Origin: JADCCX01 sp031431475
GTDB lineage: Bacteria; Pseudomonadota; Alphaproteobacteria; Rhizobiales; Beijerinckiaceae
Direction: 5' to 3'
Length of the DNA: 32,248 nucleotides
Assembly: GCA_031431475.1 (NCBI GenBank)
Contig: JANPDL010000004.1
Coordinates: 1-32,248 of the forward strand
The first letter of the stretch is position 1. Each line of letters begins with the position of its first letter. Positions 16,477 through 24,212 of this stretch are shown in pieces. The notes beneath the pieces are model-generated. The model made no database searches. It saw only the letters and a program-made list of their open reading frames with translations, and had not been told where the DNA came from. The position numbers and the translations under genes are program-made.

Positions 16477-17247
16477 ATGGAAAGCCTGAAAGCCATCGTC
16501 ACCCATCCGCGAACCGAGCGCATCATCATCGCGCTGATCATTATCAATGCCATTACCCTGGGCCTTGAAACGTCAAAGACCATGATGGCGGAGATCGGGG
16601 GGGTACTGTGGTGGCTGGACCACATTCTTCTGGGAATTTTTGTCCTGGAACTCGTGGCGCGCATTGCGGTACATCGGCTGGCCTTCTTCAAGGACCCCTG
16701 GAGCCTCTTCGATTTTTTTGTGGTTGCCATCGCGCTCATCCCTGCGACCGGTTCGCTCTCGGTTCTGCGTGCGCTGAGAATCCTGAGGGTCCTGCGGCTC
16801 CTGACCGTGGTACCATCGCTGCGCAGGGTCGTCGCCGGTCTTATCGGTGCCATGCCGGGAATGGGCTCCATCGCCATGCTGCTGGCGATTGTCTACTATG
16901 TTTTCGCCGTCATGGGCGCGAAGCTGTACGCGGACACCAACCCTGAACTGTTTGGTGACCTGGGCTCTTCTGCCTACACTTTGTTCCAGTCCATGACCTT
17001 CGATGACTGGTCCAACGGCATCGTCAAACCACTGATGGAAAAGGGTAATACATACTCGTGGTTTTTTGTGATGACCTTCATGGTCCTGTCGGCCTTCATG
17101 GTGCTCAACCTCTTCATTGGTGTCGTCGTCACGGCGCTTGATGATGTGAATGAGGAAATCAAGGCAGCAAAAGGTGTGCAGGATCCGGTGATCATCGAGT
17201 TGCGTGCGTTGCGTGCGGAGGTAACCGCCCTGCGCGAGAAGCGGTAG
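16477..17247 (+). CDS. bacterial voltage-gated ion channel, calcium-type filter
   Basis: A 256-residue six-helix channel subunit of the NaChBac/BacNaV family; four subunits form one channel in the inner membrane. S1 is around RIIIALIIINAITLGLE. S2 is HILLGIFVLELVARI, S3 is SLFDFFVVAIALIP, and S4 has regularly spaced arginines in VLRALRILRVLRLL. S5 is MLLAIVYYVFAVMGA and S6 is MVLSAFMVLNLFIGVVV, followed by a C-terminal coiled coil (IIELRALRAEVTALREK). The pore reads TLFQSM then TFDDWSN at residues 174-180 (16996-17016), where sodium channels have TLESW. The two aspartates and the asparagine recall the engineered calcium-selective CavAb series. AAAAGGAG lies 8 bases before the ATG. Confidence 0.9.
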   Translation: MESLKAIVTHPRTERIIIALIIINAITLGLETSKTMMAEIGGVLWWLDHILLGIFVLELVARIAVHRLAFFKDPWSLFDFFVVAIALIPATGSLSVLRALRILRVLRLLTVVPSLRRVVAGLIGAMPGMGSIAMLLAIVYYVFAVMGAKLYADTNPELFGDLGSSAYTLFQSMTFDDWSNGIVKPLMEKGNTYSWFFVMTFMVLSAFMVLNLFIGVVVTALDDVNEEIKAAKGVQDPVIIELRALRAEVTALREKR

Positions 17248-17280
17248 CGGCGCGGCATTCGACCTGATAGGGCGACGCCC

Positions 17281-18168
17281 ATGACGTCGCTGACCAAAAT
17301 AGCAGCGGGCAGCATCGCCATTGGTGTGGTGGTCTTCCTGCTGAAACTGCTGGCCTGGTGGCTCACCGGGTCAGTGGCGCTGTATTCGGATGCCATCGAA
17401 AGCGTGGTCAATGTCGTGGCGGCGGCTGCGGCGCTCTATGCCGTGCAGCTCGCGCAAAAGCCGCCGGACAAGGAACATCCCTACGGACACCACAAGGCGG
17501 AGTATTTTGCCGCCGTTCTGGAAGGCGCGCTGATCCTTGCTGCGGCGTTCGCAATTTTCTCGGCCTCATACCGCGTGTTTTGGATCGGAAGCGCACTTGC
17601 AACGCCCTGGCAGGGCATGGCGATCAATCTGCTGGCTGCTGTAATCAATGGACTATGGTGCACCCTGCTGATGCGCGAAGGTAAAAAGCAGCGTTCCCCG
17701 GCCTTGCTCGCGGATGGCAGGCACCTGCAGACCGATGTTATCTCCTCCATAGGTGTGATGATCGGTCTCGCTGCCGCCTATCTCACCGGCCTGCCCTGGC
17801 TTGATCCGCTGCTGGCGTGTCTCGTCGCGTTAAACATCCTGTGGTCAGGCGCGCGATTGATCAAGGAATCGGTCGGTGGCCTGATGGACGAGGCTGTGGA
17901 CCCCAAGGTGATGACCAGCATCCGCACCGCTATCGCCGAAGGCGGTGACGGGGCGATCGAGGCGCATGACCTGCGCACGCGGGCGGCGGGCAGCGCCACC
18001 TTCATCGAATTTCATCTTGTCGTGCCCGCCAACATGACGGTTGGCGAATCCCACACCATCTGCGACCGCATCGAAGCCGCGATCCGCAAGGAAGCCGAAG
18101 GCGCGGTGATCACCATCCACGTGGAGCCGCCTGAGAAGGCCAAGCACAAGGGCGTGGTGGTGCTGTGA
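17281..18168 (+). CDS. cation diffusion facilitator family transporter
   Basis: A 295-residue inner-membrane metal efflux protein (proton-coupled export of divalent cations such as zinc, iron, cobalt or manganese). Six membrane helices can be traced. Metal-site signatures are YSDAIESVVNV on helix 2, HPYGHHKAEYFA in the following loop, and DGRHLQTDVISSIGV on helix 5. The cytoplasmic C-terminal domain carries AHDLRTRAAGS and ESHTICDRIEAAI, with late histidines. First-site residues are SD/ES rather than the HD/HD of strict zinc exporters, so metal choice is open. It starts 33 bases after the channel gene on the same strand, so the two may share a transcript. Confidence 0.9.
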   Translation: MTSLTKIAAGSIAIGVVVFLLKLLAWWLTGSVALYSDAIESVVNVVAAAAALYAVQLAQKPPDKEHPYGHHKAEYFAAVLEGALILAAAFAIFSASYRVFWIGSALATPWQGMAINLLAAVINGLWCTLLMREGKKQRSPALLADGRHLQTDVISSIGVMIGLAAAYLTGLPWLDPLLACLVALNILWSGARLIKESVGGLMDEAVDPKVMTSIRTAIAEGGDGAIEAHDLRTRAAGSATFIEFHLVVPANMTVGESHTICDRIEAAIRKEAEGAVITIHVEPPEKAKHKGVVVL

Positions 18169-18207
18169 GGGAGTGATTCTGGTGCAGTTCAATCTGGAGT
18201 CACATGG

Positions 18208-18293
18208 CCGTCATGGCAGGGCTTGACCAGGTCGCCCAGTTTCCCTGCAACACCGCCAAACGTGGATGCCCGGCTCAAGGCCGGACATAACGG
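18208..18293. repeat. imperfect palindromic intergenic repeat
   Basis: The arm CCGTCATGGCAGGGCTTGA (18208-18226) pairs with TCAAGGCCGGACATAACGG (18275-18293) at 14 of 19 positions. Words such as GTGGATGCCCGGCTCAAGGC are typical of a widespread repeat in Bradyrhizobium-like genomes. It separates the transporter gene from the SIR2 pair. Confidence 0.55.
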
Positions 18294-18382
18294 CAAAATT
18301 GAATGGCCCTGCGGACGATTTCGGGCCACAGAAATACTTTGCAGTGTATATTTAACTCGCCGAGCAATAGGGAAAAGCAGCC

Positions 18383-18586
18383 ATGACCAAGGCGTATCGT
18401 CCCATCCCCGCCGAGGAAGTGATCGCACGCCTTCCGGCCGAGGTCCGGGCGCGCATCAAGGCCCGCGCGGCGGAGCTGATCGCTGAAGAGATTGGACGCC
18501 AATGCCAGGCCATCGCGGCGCATGACCCCGGCGACGACAAGATCATGGAGTCGCTTGAGGGCGCGCAAGACTGGTCCGCCCTTTGA
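18383..18586 (+). CDS. small protein upstream of the SIR2 gene, antitoxin-like N-terminus
   Basis: A 67-residue protein of unknown function. The stretch ARLPAEVRARIKARAAELIA resembles the helical lead segment that precedes the helix-turn-helix of many XRE/HigA-type antitoxins, but no such domain follows. Instead the chain ends with KIMESLEGAQDWSAL. It could be a small partner of the SIR2 protein or a decayed antitoxin. Its stop lies 9 bases before the SIR2 start, so the two genes are very probably co-transcribed. The ribosome site is weak (GGGAAAAG). A real gene is likely but not certain. Confidence 0.6.
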   Translation: MTKAYRPIPAEEVIARLPAEVRARIKARAAELIAEEIGRQCQAIAAHDPGDDKIMESLEGAQDWSAL

Positions 18587-18595
18587 GGTAGCTAA

Positions 18596-19759
18596 ATGAC
18601 CAGAAAGTATCGCCTCATTTTTCTGGGTGCTGGCTTCTCTGTGCCCGCTCAATTACCGCTCGCTTCCGATCTCTGGCGACAGATCACGGATGCGGTAAAA
18701 GTGTATGGGAAGGATACCCGCGCTCATAAGTTTTTCAACGACCTCGACAGCTACATCACTTTCAAACGAGATACAGAGGGCGTTTCCCTGACTCCTGACG
18801 CAGTCGACTTCGAGGACTTCATGCGCTTCCTCGATATCGAGCATTATCTGGGCCTGAGAGGTGGCGACACGTGGAGCGAAGATGGCAATGAAGCAACGGT
18901 GGTCGTCAAGCATTTGATCGGCAAGATTCTTGCGCGCCAGATGATCAATCTCAAGACAGTGCCGGACCTTTATATCGAGTTTGCCAAGCGCCTGCAGCCC
19001 GGCGACACCGTTTTCACATTCAATTACGACACGCTGCTTGAGCGAGCCCTCGAAGCTGTCGATAAGCCGTATAGGCTGGTCCCATCACGCTACAAGACGG
19101 TTGATGAATTTGGAGGAACCATCGATTCTGATGTCGAGGAAGTTTCGATCCTCAAAGTTCACGGATCGATCGATTGGTTCGACCGAGCGCCATTTGATCG
19201 GGCAAAGACAATATGGGCCCGCAATGGCAATCCGAATGAACCCGACGATGTGATCTTCTCTCGATCAGCGACGCTTGGTCTTGAGCCAATTGTCGGCAGC
19301 CCCTATCCCGACAGCGATCCGCTCAAGACCGTTTATAGAGCGCGAAACCTCGCCAAGCTGCATGAAACAGACTTGCTTTTCAGAGCTACACCTCGGCTGC
19401 TGGCGCCTTCCGCCACGAAACTGCTCTACGCTTCGCGGCTAAGCGATTTCTGGGCTGGATGGGGGCGGGGCGGGGGTCGCTTCAATTATGGGATGTCTGT
19501 AGTTGGTTTCTCGCTCCCGCTGCACGACGACTATGCGCGGCAAATACTTCATTCACTTGTGAAAACATATCAGCATTTTGACAATGGGAAACCAGACGAT
19601 CTCGGCCATCGAAGATCACCTCTGGTTATCGTCAACTATTTTAAAAATTCAGAAGCAGAAACTGAATTCAAAGAACGATACCGCTTTGTAGATTGGTCAA
19701 AGACAAAGCTATTCGGTTCCGGCTTTGGCAATGATTGTCTTGATGCGATCTTTGCCTGA
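18596..19759 (+). CDS. SIR2-like domain protein, candidate NADase effector
   Basis: A 387-residue protein with a divergent SIR2 fold of the kind found in anti-phage systems rather than a deacylase. LIFLGAGFS is the NAD-binding loop. FTFNYDTLLERAL places the likely catalytic asparagine at Asn143, and LKVHGSIDW the histidine at His189. VVGFSLPLHDDYA completes the pocket. The zinc cysteines of true sirtuins are absent. In known systems such as Thoeris, DSR and SIR2-Argonaute, this domain destroys NAD when phage is sensed. No TIR, HerA, Argonaute or STAND partner is visible, and there is no large extra domain. Only the 67-residue ORF just upstream is linked. Base composition is somewhat lower in GC than the flanks. 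Confidence 0.75.
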   Translation: MTRKYRLIFLGAGFSVPAQLPLASDLWRQITDAVKVYGKDTRAHKFFNDLDSYITFKRDTEGVSLTPDAVDFEDFMRFLDIEHYLGLRGGDTWSEDGNEATVVVKHLIGKILARQMINLKTVPDLYIEFAKRLQPGDTVFTFNYDTLLERALEAVDKPYRLVPSRYKTVDEFGGTIDSDVEEVSILKVHGSIDWFDRAPFDRAKTIWARNGNPNEPDDVIFSRSATLGLEPIVGSPYPDSDPLKTVYRARNLAKLHETDLLFRATPRLLAPSATKLLYASRLSDFWAGWGRGGGRFNYGMSVVGFSLPLHDDYARQILHSLVKTYQHFDNGKPDDLGHRRSPLVIVNYFKNSEAETEFKERYRFVDWSKTKLFGSGFGNDCLDAIFA

Positions 19760-19842
19760 TACAGGTTTTGAAGGCTACGCCATTTGGGGGCCTGCGAAGC
19801 GTCGCGCTAGGCTCTGACCCACGACTTTTACCGCACGATCCC

Positions 19843-21342
19843 TCACCCATCCAGCGGATAAATCGGCCTTTTCAACCTCGTAAACTTCAGCAACCTGTTA
19901 TCGCTCGTCGTCACCCCGATCCCATCCAGCGTCACCGTCATCTTGGCCAGTTGCTCAAACCCTGCACGATAATGGATCCGTGATTTCAGCAGCAGGTATT
20001 TGCAGTGCTGCGGATCGATGCCGATGTGGGTGAAGATGCCCGCATCCCACGGCTCGTGGTGCAGGCTGGTCACCACGATCTGCATCCTCGCACCCTCCGG
20101 CCCGGTTTCGAACACCGCTGTCGGGCCGCTCGTCACCTTCGAGCCCGTGTACATTGGCCCGCGCACGATCCATTCGCCGTCGGAGAGCCGCTTGACCTTG
20201 CCGGTGAGACGCAAAGGTTCGGCTGTGTGCCCGATGGACGGCATGTCGGACTTGCCGCCCAGATCGAGCGTGATGGTCGCGCCGATTCCCGCCGCCGCCA
20301 TGGCCTTGACCGCGTCAGGGTCATAGACCGTCGCCACCGCCACGCCGTCAAGCTTCTGGCGCAGCACCTCCCTGATCACCATCATGGAATCGGAAGTCCC
20401 GCCGGAGCCCACGTTGTCGGCGTGATCCAGCAGGATGACCGGGAAATTGTTGGCCCCTGAAGCGCGGCGCACGGCCTGGCTGAGCTTCTCGTGGTTGTAG
20501 ATCCATTCCTTCTTCTGCTCCTTGCAGTAGTCGAGGATGGTGTCGCGCGCCTTGTCCGCCTTCCTGCGGTCGCCATCCGCCACGATCACCACGGACAGGC
20601 CCGCATCCGGGATATCTGCCATCGGAAAGCCGCCGAAAACGGAGGCCGCGAGTATGCCCTTCTGCTTTTCAGCCTTGCGCGTCATGGCCTGTGCCGTCTT
20701 CATCGGCTCATCCGCCGTACCCATGCGGAGCGTCTGGGCCAGAATGCCGGCCTGTCCCCAGGAGATCACGGGCTTCACCTCGCCCGCGATCATGCGCCTG
20801 ATGATGCTGGCCGTCGTGCGCCCGACCTCGGCCATATCGGTATGGGGATAGTGCTTGTAGCACAGCACCACATCGGCATTGTCCATGGTTTCCTGGGTCA
20901 TGTTACCATGCATGTCGAAGGTGACGCCGATGGGTGTTTTGGGTGCCAGCTTGCGGATGGCTGACAGCAAAGGCCCCTCGCCGCCCTGGTCCATGCCTTC
21001 GGGCACCATTGCTCCGTGCAGATCAAGCAGGATGGCGTCGAATGGGCCTTTGGCGCGCACCGCATCGAGAATGCGGCCTGTGAGATAGGCATAGGCCTCT
21101 TTCTGTACGTACCCGCTGGGCATCGCCTCGGCGGCGACGGGCGAGACAATTTCCGCCTTCATTTCATCTGCGAGATCAATATAGGCCCCCGTCGGATGGT
21201 TGGTGCCGCGGTAGGCCGTGACAACGGCCTCATTCTCGTAAAGCCCCCAGGCCTTGAAGCGCTGGAGATCGGTTGGAACGGGGGAGAAGGTGTTGGTTTC
21301 ATGCTTCATCATGGCGATGAGGACACGGCGGCGACGGGGCAT
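19843..21342 (-). CDS. M81 family metallopeptidase (MlrC-like)
   Basis: A 499-residue protein of the MlrC/M81 (DUF1485) family, named after the enzyme that degrades linearised microcystin; most members act on other, unknown peptides or amides. Hallmarks are IAMMKHETNTFSP at the N-terminus, ILLDLHGAMVPEG, VTFDMHGNMT, YKHYPHTDMAEVG and LLDHADNVGSGGTSD, with candidate zinc ligands among the His and Asp residues. There is no signal peptide, so it is cytoplasmic. It is divergent from a peptide-type ABC importer and separated from it by a shared promoter region. Import of a peptide-like compound followed by its hydrolysis is a reasonable inference; the compound is unknown. Confidence 0.85.
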   Translation of the reverse strand: MPRRRRVLIAMMKHETNTFSPVPTDLQRFKAWGLYENEAVVTAYRGTNHPTGAYIDLADEMKAEIVSPVAAEAMPSGYVQKEAYAYLTGRILDAVRAKGPFDAILLDLHGAMVPEGMDQGGEGPLLSAIRKLAPKTPIGVTFDMHGNMTQETMDNADVVLCYKHYPHTDMAEVGRTTASIIRRMIAGEVKPVISWGQAGILAQTLRMGTADEPMKTAQAMTRKAEKQKGILAASVFGGFPMADIPDAGLSVVIVADGDRRKADKARDTILDYCKEQKKEWIYNHEKLSQAVRRASGANNFPVILLDHADNVGSGGTSDSMMVIREVLRQKLDGVAVATVYDPDAVKAMAAAGIGATITLDLGGKSDMPSIGHTAEPLRLTGKVKRLSDGEWIVRGPMYTGSKVTSGPTAVFETGPEGARMQIVVTSLHHEPWDAGIFTHIGIDPQHCKYLLLKSRIHYRAGFEQLAKMTVTLDGIGVTTSDNRLLKFTRLKRPIYPLDG

Positions 21343-21414
21343 GGCGGACTCGCTGTTGGATCAACGCACAATGCGAGAAAAACGTGCATGGCGTAAAGAC
21401 CTGAGTGGCCTGCA

Positions 21415-21443
21415 TTGACAGTTCCCGAAGCGCCCCATCTAAT
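21415..21443 (+). promoter_or_regulatory. candidate promoter of the ABC importer operon
   Basis: A perfect TTGACA (21415-21420), 17 bases, then TCTAAT (21438-21443, five of six). It lies 78 bases before the binding-protein start and in the divergent spacer with the M81 gene. It is among the best promoter matches in the window. Confidence 0.6.
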
Positions 21444-21521
21444 TGAATGCGACAGGGAACGTGGTGGCGGTCTGGCATGGGAGTTGCTGACGGGTCCACA
21501 GCGCCAATAAGGGAGAATACC

Positions 21522-23114
21522 ATGGATATGAATCGCCGTGAATTGATGGCAGGTTCCGCAGCCATTGCTGCAACAGCAGGCATGCCGGGCAGTGCAGTCG
21601 CCCAGGCCAAGGGCATCCTCAAGGTCATTCCGCATGCATCACTGACCACGCTCGATCCTGTGGCGACCACGGGATACATCGTGCGCAACCACGGCTACAT
21701 GATCTGGGACACGCTTTTCGCCATGAACGAGAAGCTGGAGGTCCAGCCGCAAATGGCTTCTGGCGTCGAGATTTCGCCTGACAAGATGACATACCGCATC
21801 ACCCTGCGCGATGGCCTCTCATGGCATGATGATACGGCTGTGACGTCCGCCGATTGCGTGCCGTCGCTGATCCGCTGGGGCAAGGTGGACGGCATGGGCA
21901 TCCGCCTGTTCACCTATATCGACAGCGTGACGGCAGATGGCCCCAAGGTCATCGTGATCAAAATGAAGAAGCCTTATGGCTTCGTGCTGGAATCCATCGG
22001 CAAGCTGTCCACCAACGTGCCGTTCATGATGCCGCAGCGCTACGCTGAAAAGCCACCGACCGAGCGCCTCACCGCCAACGACATGATCGGTTCCGGCCCG
22101 TTCAAATGGGTGGCGGCCGACTACAAGCCCGGCGCACGCACGGTCTATGCGCGCAACCCGAAATACGTGCCGCGCACCGAAGCCGCGTCCAATGCATCGG
22201 GCGGCAAGAATGTCTATGTGGAAGGCGTGGAATGGATCAACTTCCCCGATCCGACCACGGCGCTCAACGCGCTGATCTCGGGTGAGGTCGATTACTACGA
22301 GCAGGTGCCAGCTGACCTTCTGTCGGTGGTGTCCCGCGTGCCGGGCGTGAAGCTGGGCAATTTCAATCCGCTCGGCAACGTCGGCATGGGGCGCTTTAAT
22401 CACCTCTCGGCTCCCACCAACAATCCGGGCGTGCGTCGCGCCATTGCCATGGCGATCAAGCAGTCCGATGTGTTGCAGGCTGCCATCGGTCAGGCTGATT
22501 ACATGCGGGCGTGCCATTCCATCGTTCCCTGCGGCACCACTTTCGAAAGCAAGGTCGGCATCGAGGAGATGGGCAAGGGCAACATCGAGGCCGCCAAGAA
22601 GGTGCTGAAGGACAGCGGCTACAACGGCGAAAAGATCGTGTTGCTGGCGACTACCGATATCCCGGTTCAGACAGCAATGGCGACCGTCGTGGCCGATACG
22701 CTCAAGCGGCTGGGCATGAATGTCGAGGCGCAGGCCATGGACTGGGCCACTGTGCTGCAGCGGCGCACCAACCGCAACCCGGTCGATCAGGGCGGCTGGA
22801 ACATGTTCTTCACATGGTGGGAGGGCGCAGACGTGCTCGACCCTGTTGTGCAGTTCGCCATGTCGGGCGCGGGTGACAAGGCCTGGGTGGGCTGGGCCAA
22901 TGATCCGGAAACCGAGACAATGCGCACGCAATTTGCCGAATCTGGCAGCCTCGATGAGAAAAAGAAGCTGGTGGACGCGATGCAGAAACGGCAGTTCGAG
23001 GTTGGCAACTTCCAGGCGAATCTCGGCCAGTTCTTCGTGGCGACCGGCTTCCGGGACAATGTCAGTGGGATACTGAATGCCCCGCCGTTCTTCTGGAATA
23101 TCAAGAAGGCTTAA
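21522..23114 (+). CDS. ABC transporter substrate-binding protein, peptide/nickel family 5
   Basis: A 530-residue periplasmic binding protein of the DppA/OppA family. The N-terminus MDMNRRELMAGSAAIAATAG carries a twin-arginine motif followed by a hydrophobic stretch and AVAQA, so Tat export is likely. The mature protein has family words such as LTTLDPVATTGYIVRNHGYM, YRITLRDGLSWHDDTAVTSA, NDMIGSGPFKW, GNVGMGRFNHL and NPGVRRAIAMAI. It captures the substrate for the two permeases and ATPase downstream. GGGAGA precedes the ATG by 5 bases. The ligand is probably a peptide or peptide-like molecule; the sequence does not define it. Confidence 0.92.
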   Translation: MDMNRRELMAGSAAIAATAGMPGSAVAQAKGILKVIPHASLTTLDPVATTGYIVRNHGYMIWDTLFAMNEKLEVQPQMASGVEISPDKMTYRITLRDGLSWHDDTAVTSADCVPSLIRWGKVDGMGIRLFTYIDSVTADGPKVIVIKMKKPYGFVLESIGKLSTNVPFMMPQRYAEKPPTERLTANDMIGSGPFKWVAADYKPGARTVYARNPKYVPRTEAASNASGGKNVYVEGVEWINFPDPTTALNALISGEVDYYEQVPADLLSVVSRVPGVKLGNFNPLGNVGMGRFNHLSAPTNNPGVRRAIAMAIKQSDVLQAAIGQADYMRACHSIVPCGTTFESKVGIEEMGKGNIEAAKKVLKDSGYNGEKIVLLATTDIPVQTAMATVVADTLKRLGMNVEAQAMDWATVLQRRTNRNPVDQGGWNMFFTWWEGADVLDPVVQFAMSGAGDKAWVGWANDPETETMRTQFAESGSLDEKKKLVDAMQKRQFEVGNFQANLGQFFVATGFRDNVSGILNAPPFFWNIKKA

Positions 23115-23122
23115 CTTTCGCA

Positions 23123-23263
23123 CTTTCCTTCTCCCCTTGCGGGAGAAGGTGGCCTCGCGCTAGCGAGGTCGGATGAGGGGTCACGCTGACGCCTCAGACC
23201 TGCGTGACCCCTCATCCGGTCGGCATCCGCCGACCACCTTCTCCCGCAAGGGGAGAAGGAAAG
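23123..23263. repeat. large palindromic repeat (RIME-like) inside the ABC operon
   Basis: Two inverted arms, 23123-23186 and 23202-23263, share a perfect 30-base outer block (CTTTCCTTCTCCCC through GGGAGAAGGTGG) and a perfect 17-base inner block CGGATGAGGGGTCACGC. Between these blocks each arm carries a different small hairpin (CCTCGCGC/TAGCGAGG versus TCGGCGGATGCCGAC). The loop is 15 bases. It fills the gap between the binding-protein and permease genes. The right arm supplies the only purine-rich ribosome-like stretch (GGGAGAAGGA) before the permease ATG. Confidence 0.85.
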
Positions 23264-23273
23264 ACAGTGTGCC

Positions 23274-24212
23274 ATGCCCCTGTTCATTCTCCAGCGCATC
23301 CTCTCCACGCTCCCCGTCATGGGGCTCGTGGCGCTGATCGTGTTTTTCATGCTGCGTATATCAGGCGATCCCGCTGCCATTCTCGCTGGCGATACGGCAT
23401 CACTTGAGCAGATCGAGAAAGTGCGTCAGAGCCTCGGCCTGGATCGCCCGGTGGTGGTCCAGTTTGTGGAGTGGTTCTGGCAACTGCTGCGCCTTGATCT
23501 CGGCACCTCGCTGTTCACCGGCCTGCCCGTATCGACGCTGATCGGCCAGCGGCTCGAACCCACCGGGATGCTGGCCCTCACGACAATCCTGTTCTCCATC
23601 GCCGTCGCCGTGCCGCTCGGCGTGCTGGCGGCGTGGAAAGCGGGCACGTGGATCGACAGGCTGGTGATGCTCTTCGCGGTCGTCGGCTTCTCGGTTCCGG
23701 TGTTCGTGATGGGCTATTTCCTGATCTTTGGGCTTGCCATCAACATGCGCTGGTTTCCGGTGCAGGGCTATGTGAGCCCCTTCGTGGATTTCTCGCGTTT
23801 CGTGAACACGATCACCCTGCCGACCATCACGCTGTCCTGTATCTATGTCGCGCTGATCGCGCGCATCACCCGGGCCAGCGTGCTGGAGGTGCTGAACGAG
23901 GACTACATCCGCACGGCGCGAGCCAAGGGGCAGATCGAGAAAAAGGTGCTGTTCAAGCATGCGCTCAAGAACGCCGCCGTGCCCATCGTCACGGTCATCG
24001 GGCTTGGCGTGGCTTTGCTGATCGGCGGGGTTGTCGTGACGGAAAGCGTCTTCAACATCCCCGGTCTCGGGCGCCTGGTGGTGGATGCCATCACGCGGCG
24101 CGATTACCCGATCATCCAGGGGCTGATCCTCTTCTTCGCCTTCGTCTATATCATGCTCAACCTGCTGATCGATATTGCGTACACGCTGGTTGACCCGAGG
24201 ATACGGTATTGA
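23274..24212 (+). CDS. ABC transporter permease, DppB-like
   Basis: A 312-residue inner-membrane subunit with six helices. The start MPLFILQRILSTLPVMGLVA is typical of DppB/OppB. LDLGTSLFTGLPV, AVPLGVLAAWKAGTW and FSVPVFVMGYFLI follow. The EAA coupling loop is EDYIRTARAKGQIEKKVLFK and meets the ATPase. NIPGLGRLVVDAITRRDYP and LVDPRIRY close the protein. The nearest purine-rich ribosome site lies 13 bases upstream inside the palindromic repeat, longer than usual. The stop overlaps the next gene. Confidence 0.93.
   Translation: MPLFILQRILSTLPVMGLVALIVFFMLRISGDPAAILAGDTASLEQIEKVRQSLGLDRPVVVQFVEWFWQLLRLDLGTSLFTGLPVSTLIGQRLEPTGMLALTTILFSIAVAVPLGVLAAWKAGTWIDRLVMLFAVVGFSVPVFVMGYFLIFGLAINMRWFPVQGYVSPFVDFSRFVNTITLPTITLSCIYVALIARITRASVLEVLNEDYIRTARAKGQIEKKVLFKHALKNAAVPIVTVIGLGVALLIGGVVVTESVFNIPGLGRLVVDAITRRDYPIIQGLILFFAFVYIMLNLLIDIAYTLVDPRIRY

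Noticed and set aside
18596..19759. Second Sir2 deacylase
   Set aside because: The zinc cysteine pairs and QNIDGLH motif of true sirtuins are missing; the motifs match the defence-type SIR2 fold.
19843..21342. Dedicated microcystin degradation (mlr) cluster
   Set aside because: Only an MlrC-like gene is present; mlrA, mlrB and mlrD are absent, so the name should not be taken as function.
21819..23123. Minus-strand frame (434 codons) opposite the substrate-binding protein
   Set aside because: Antisense shadow rich in His, Arg and Ala with no recognisable domain.
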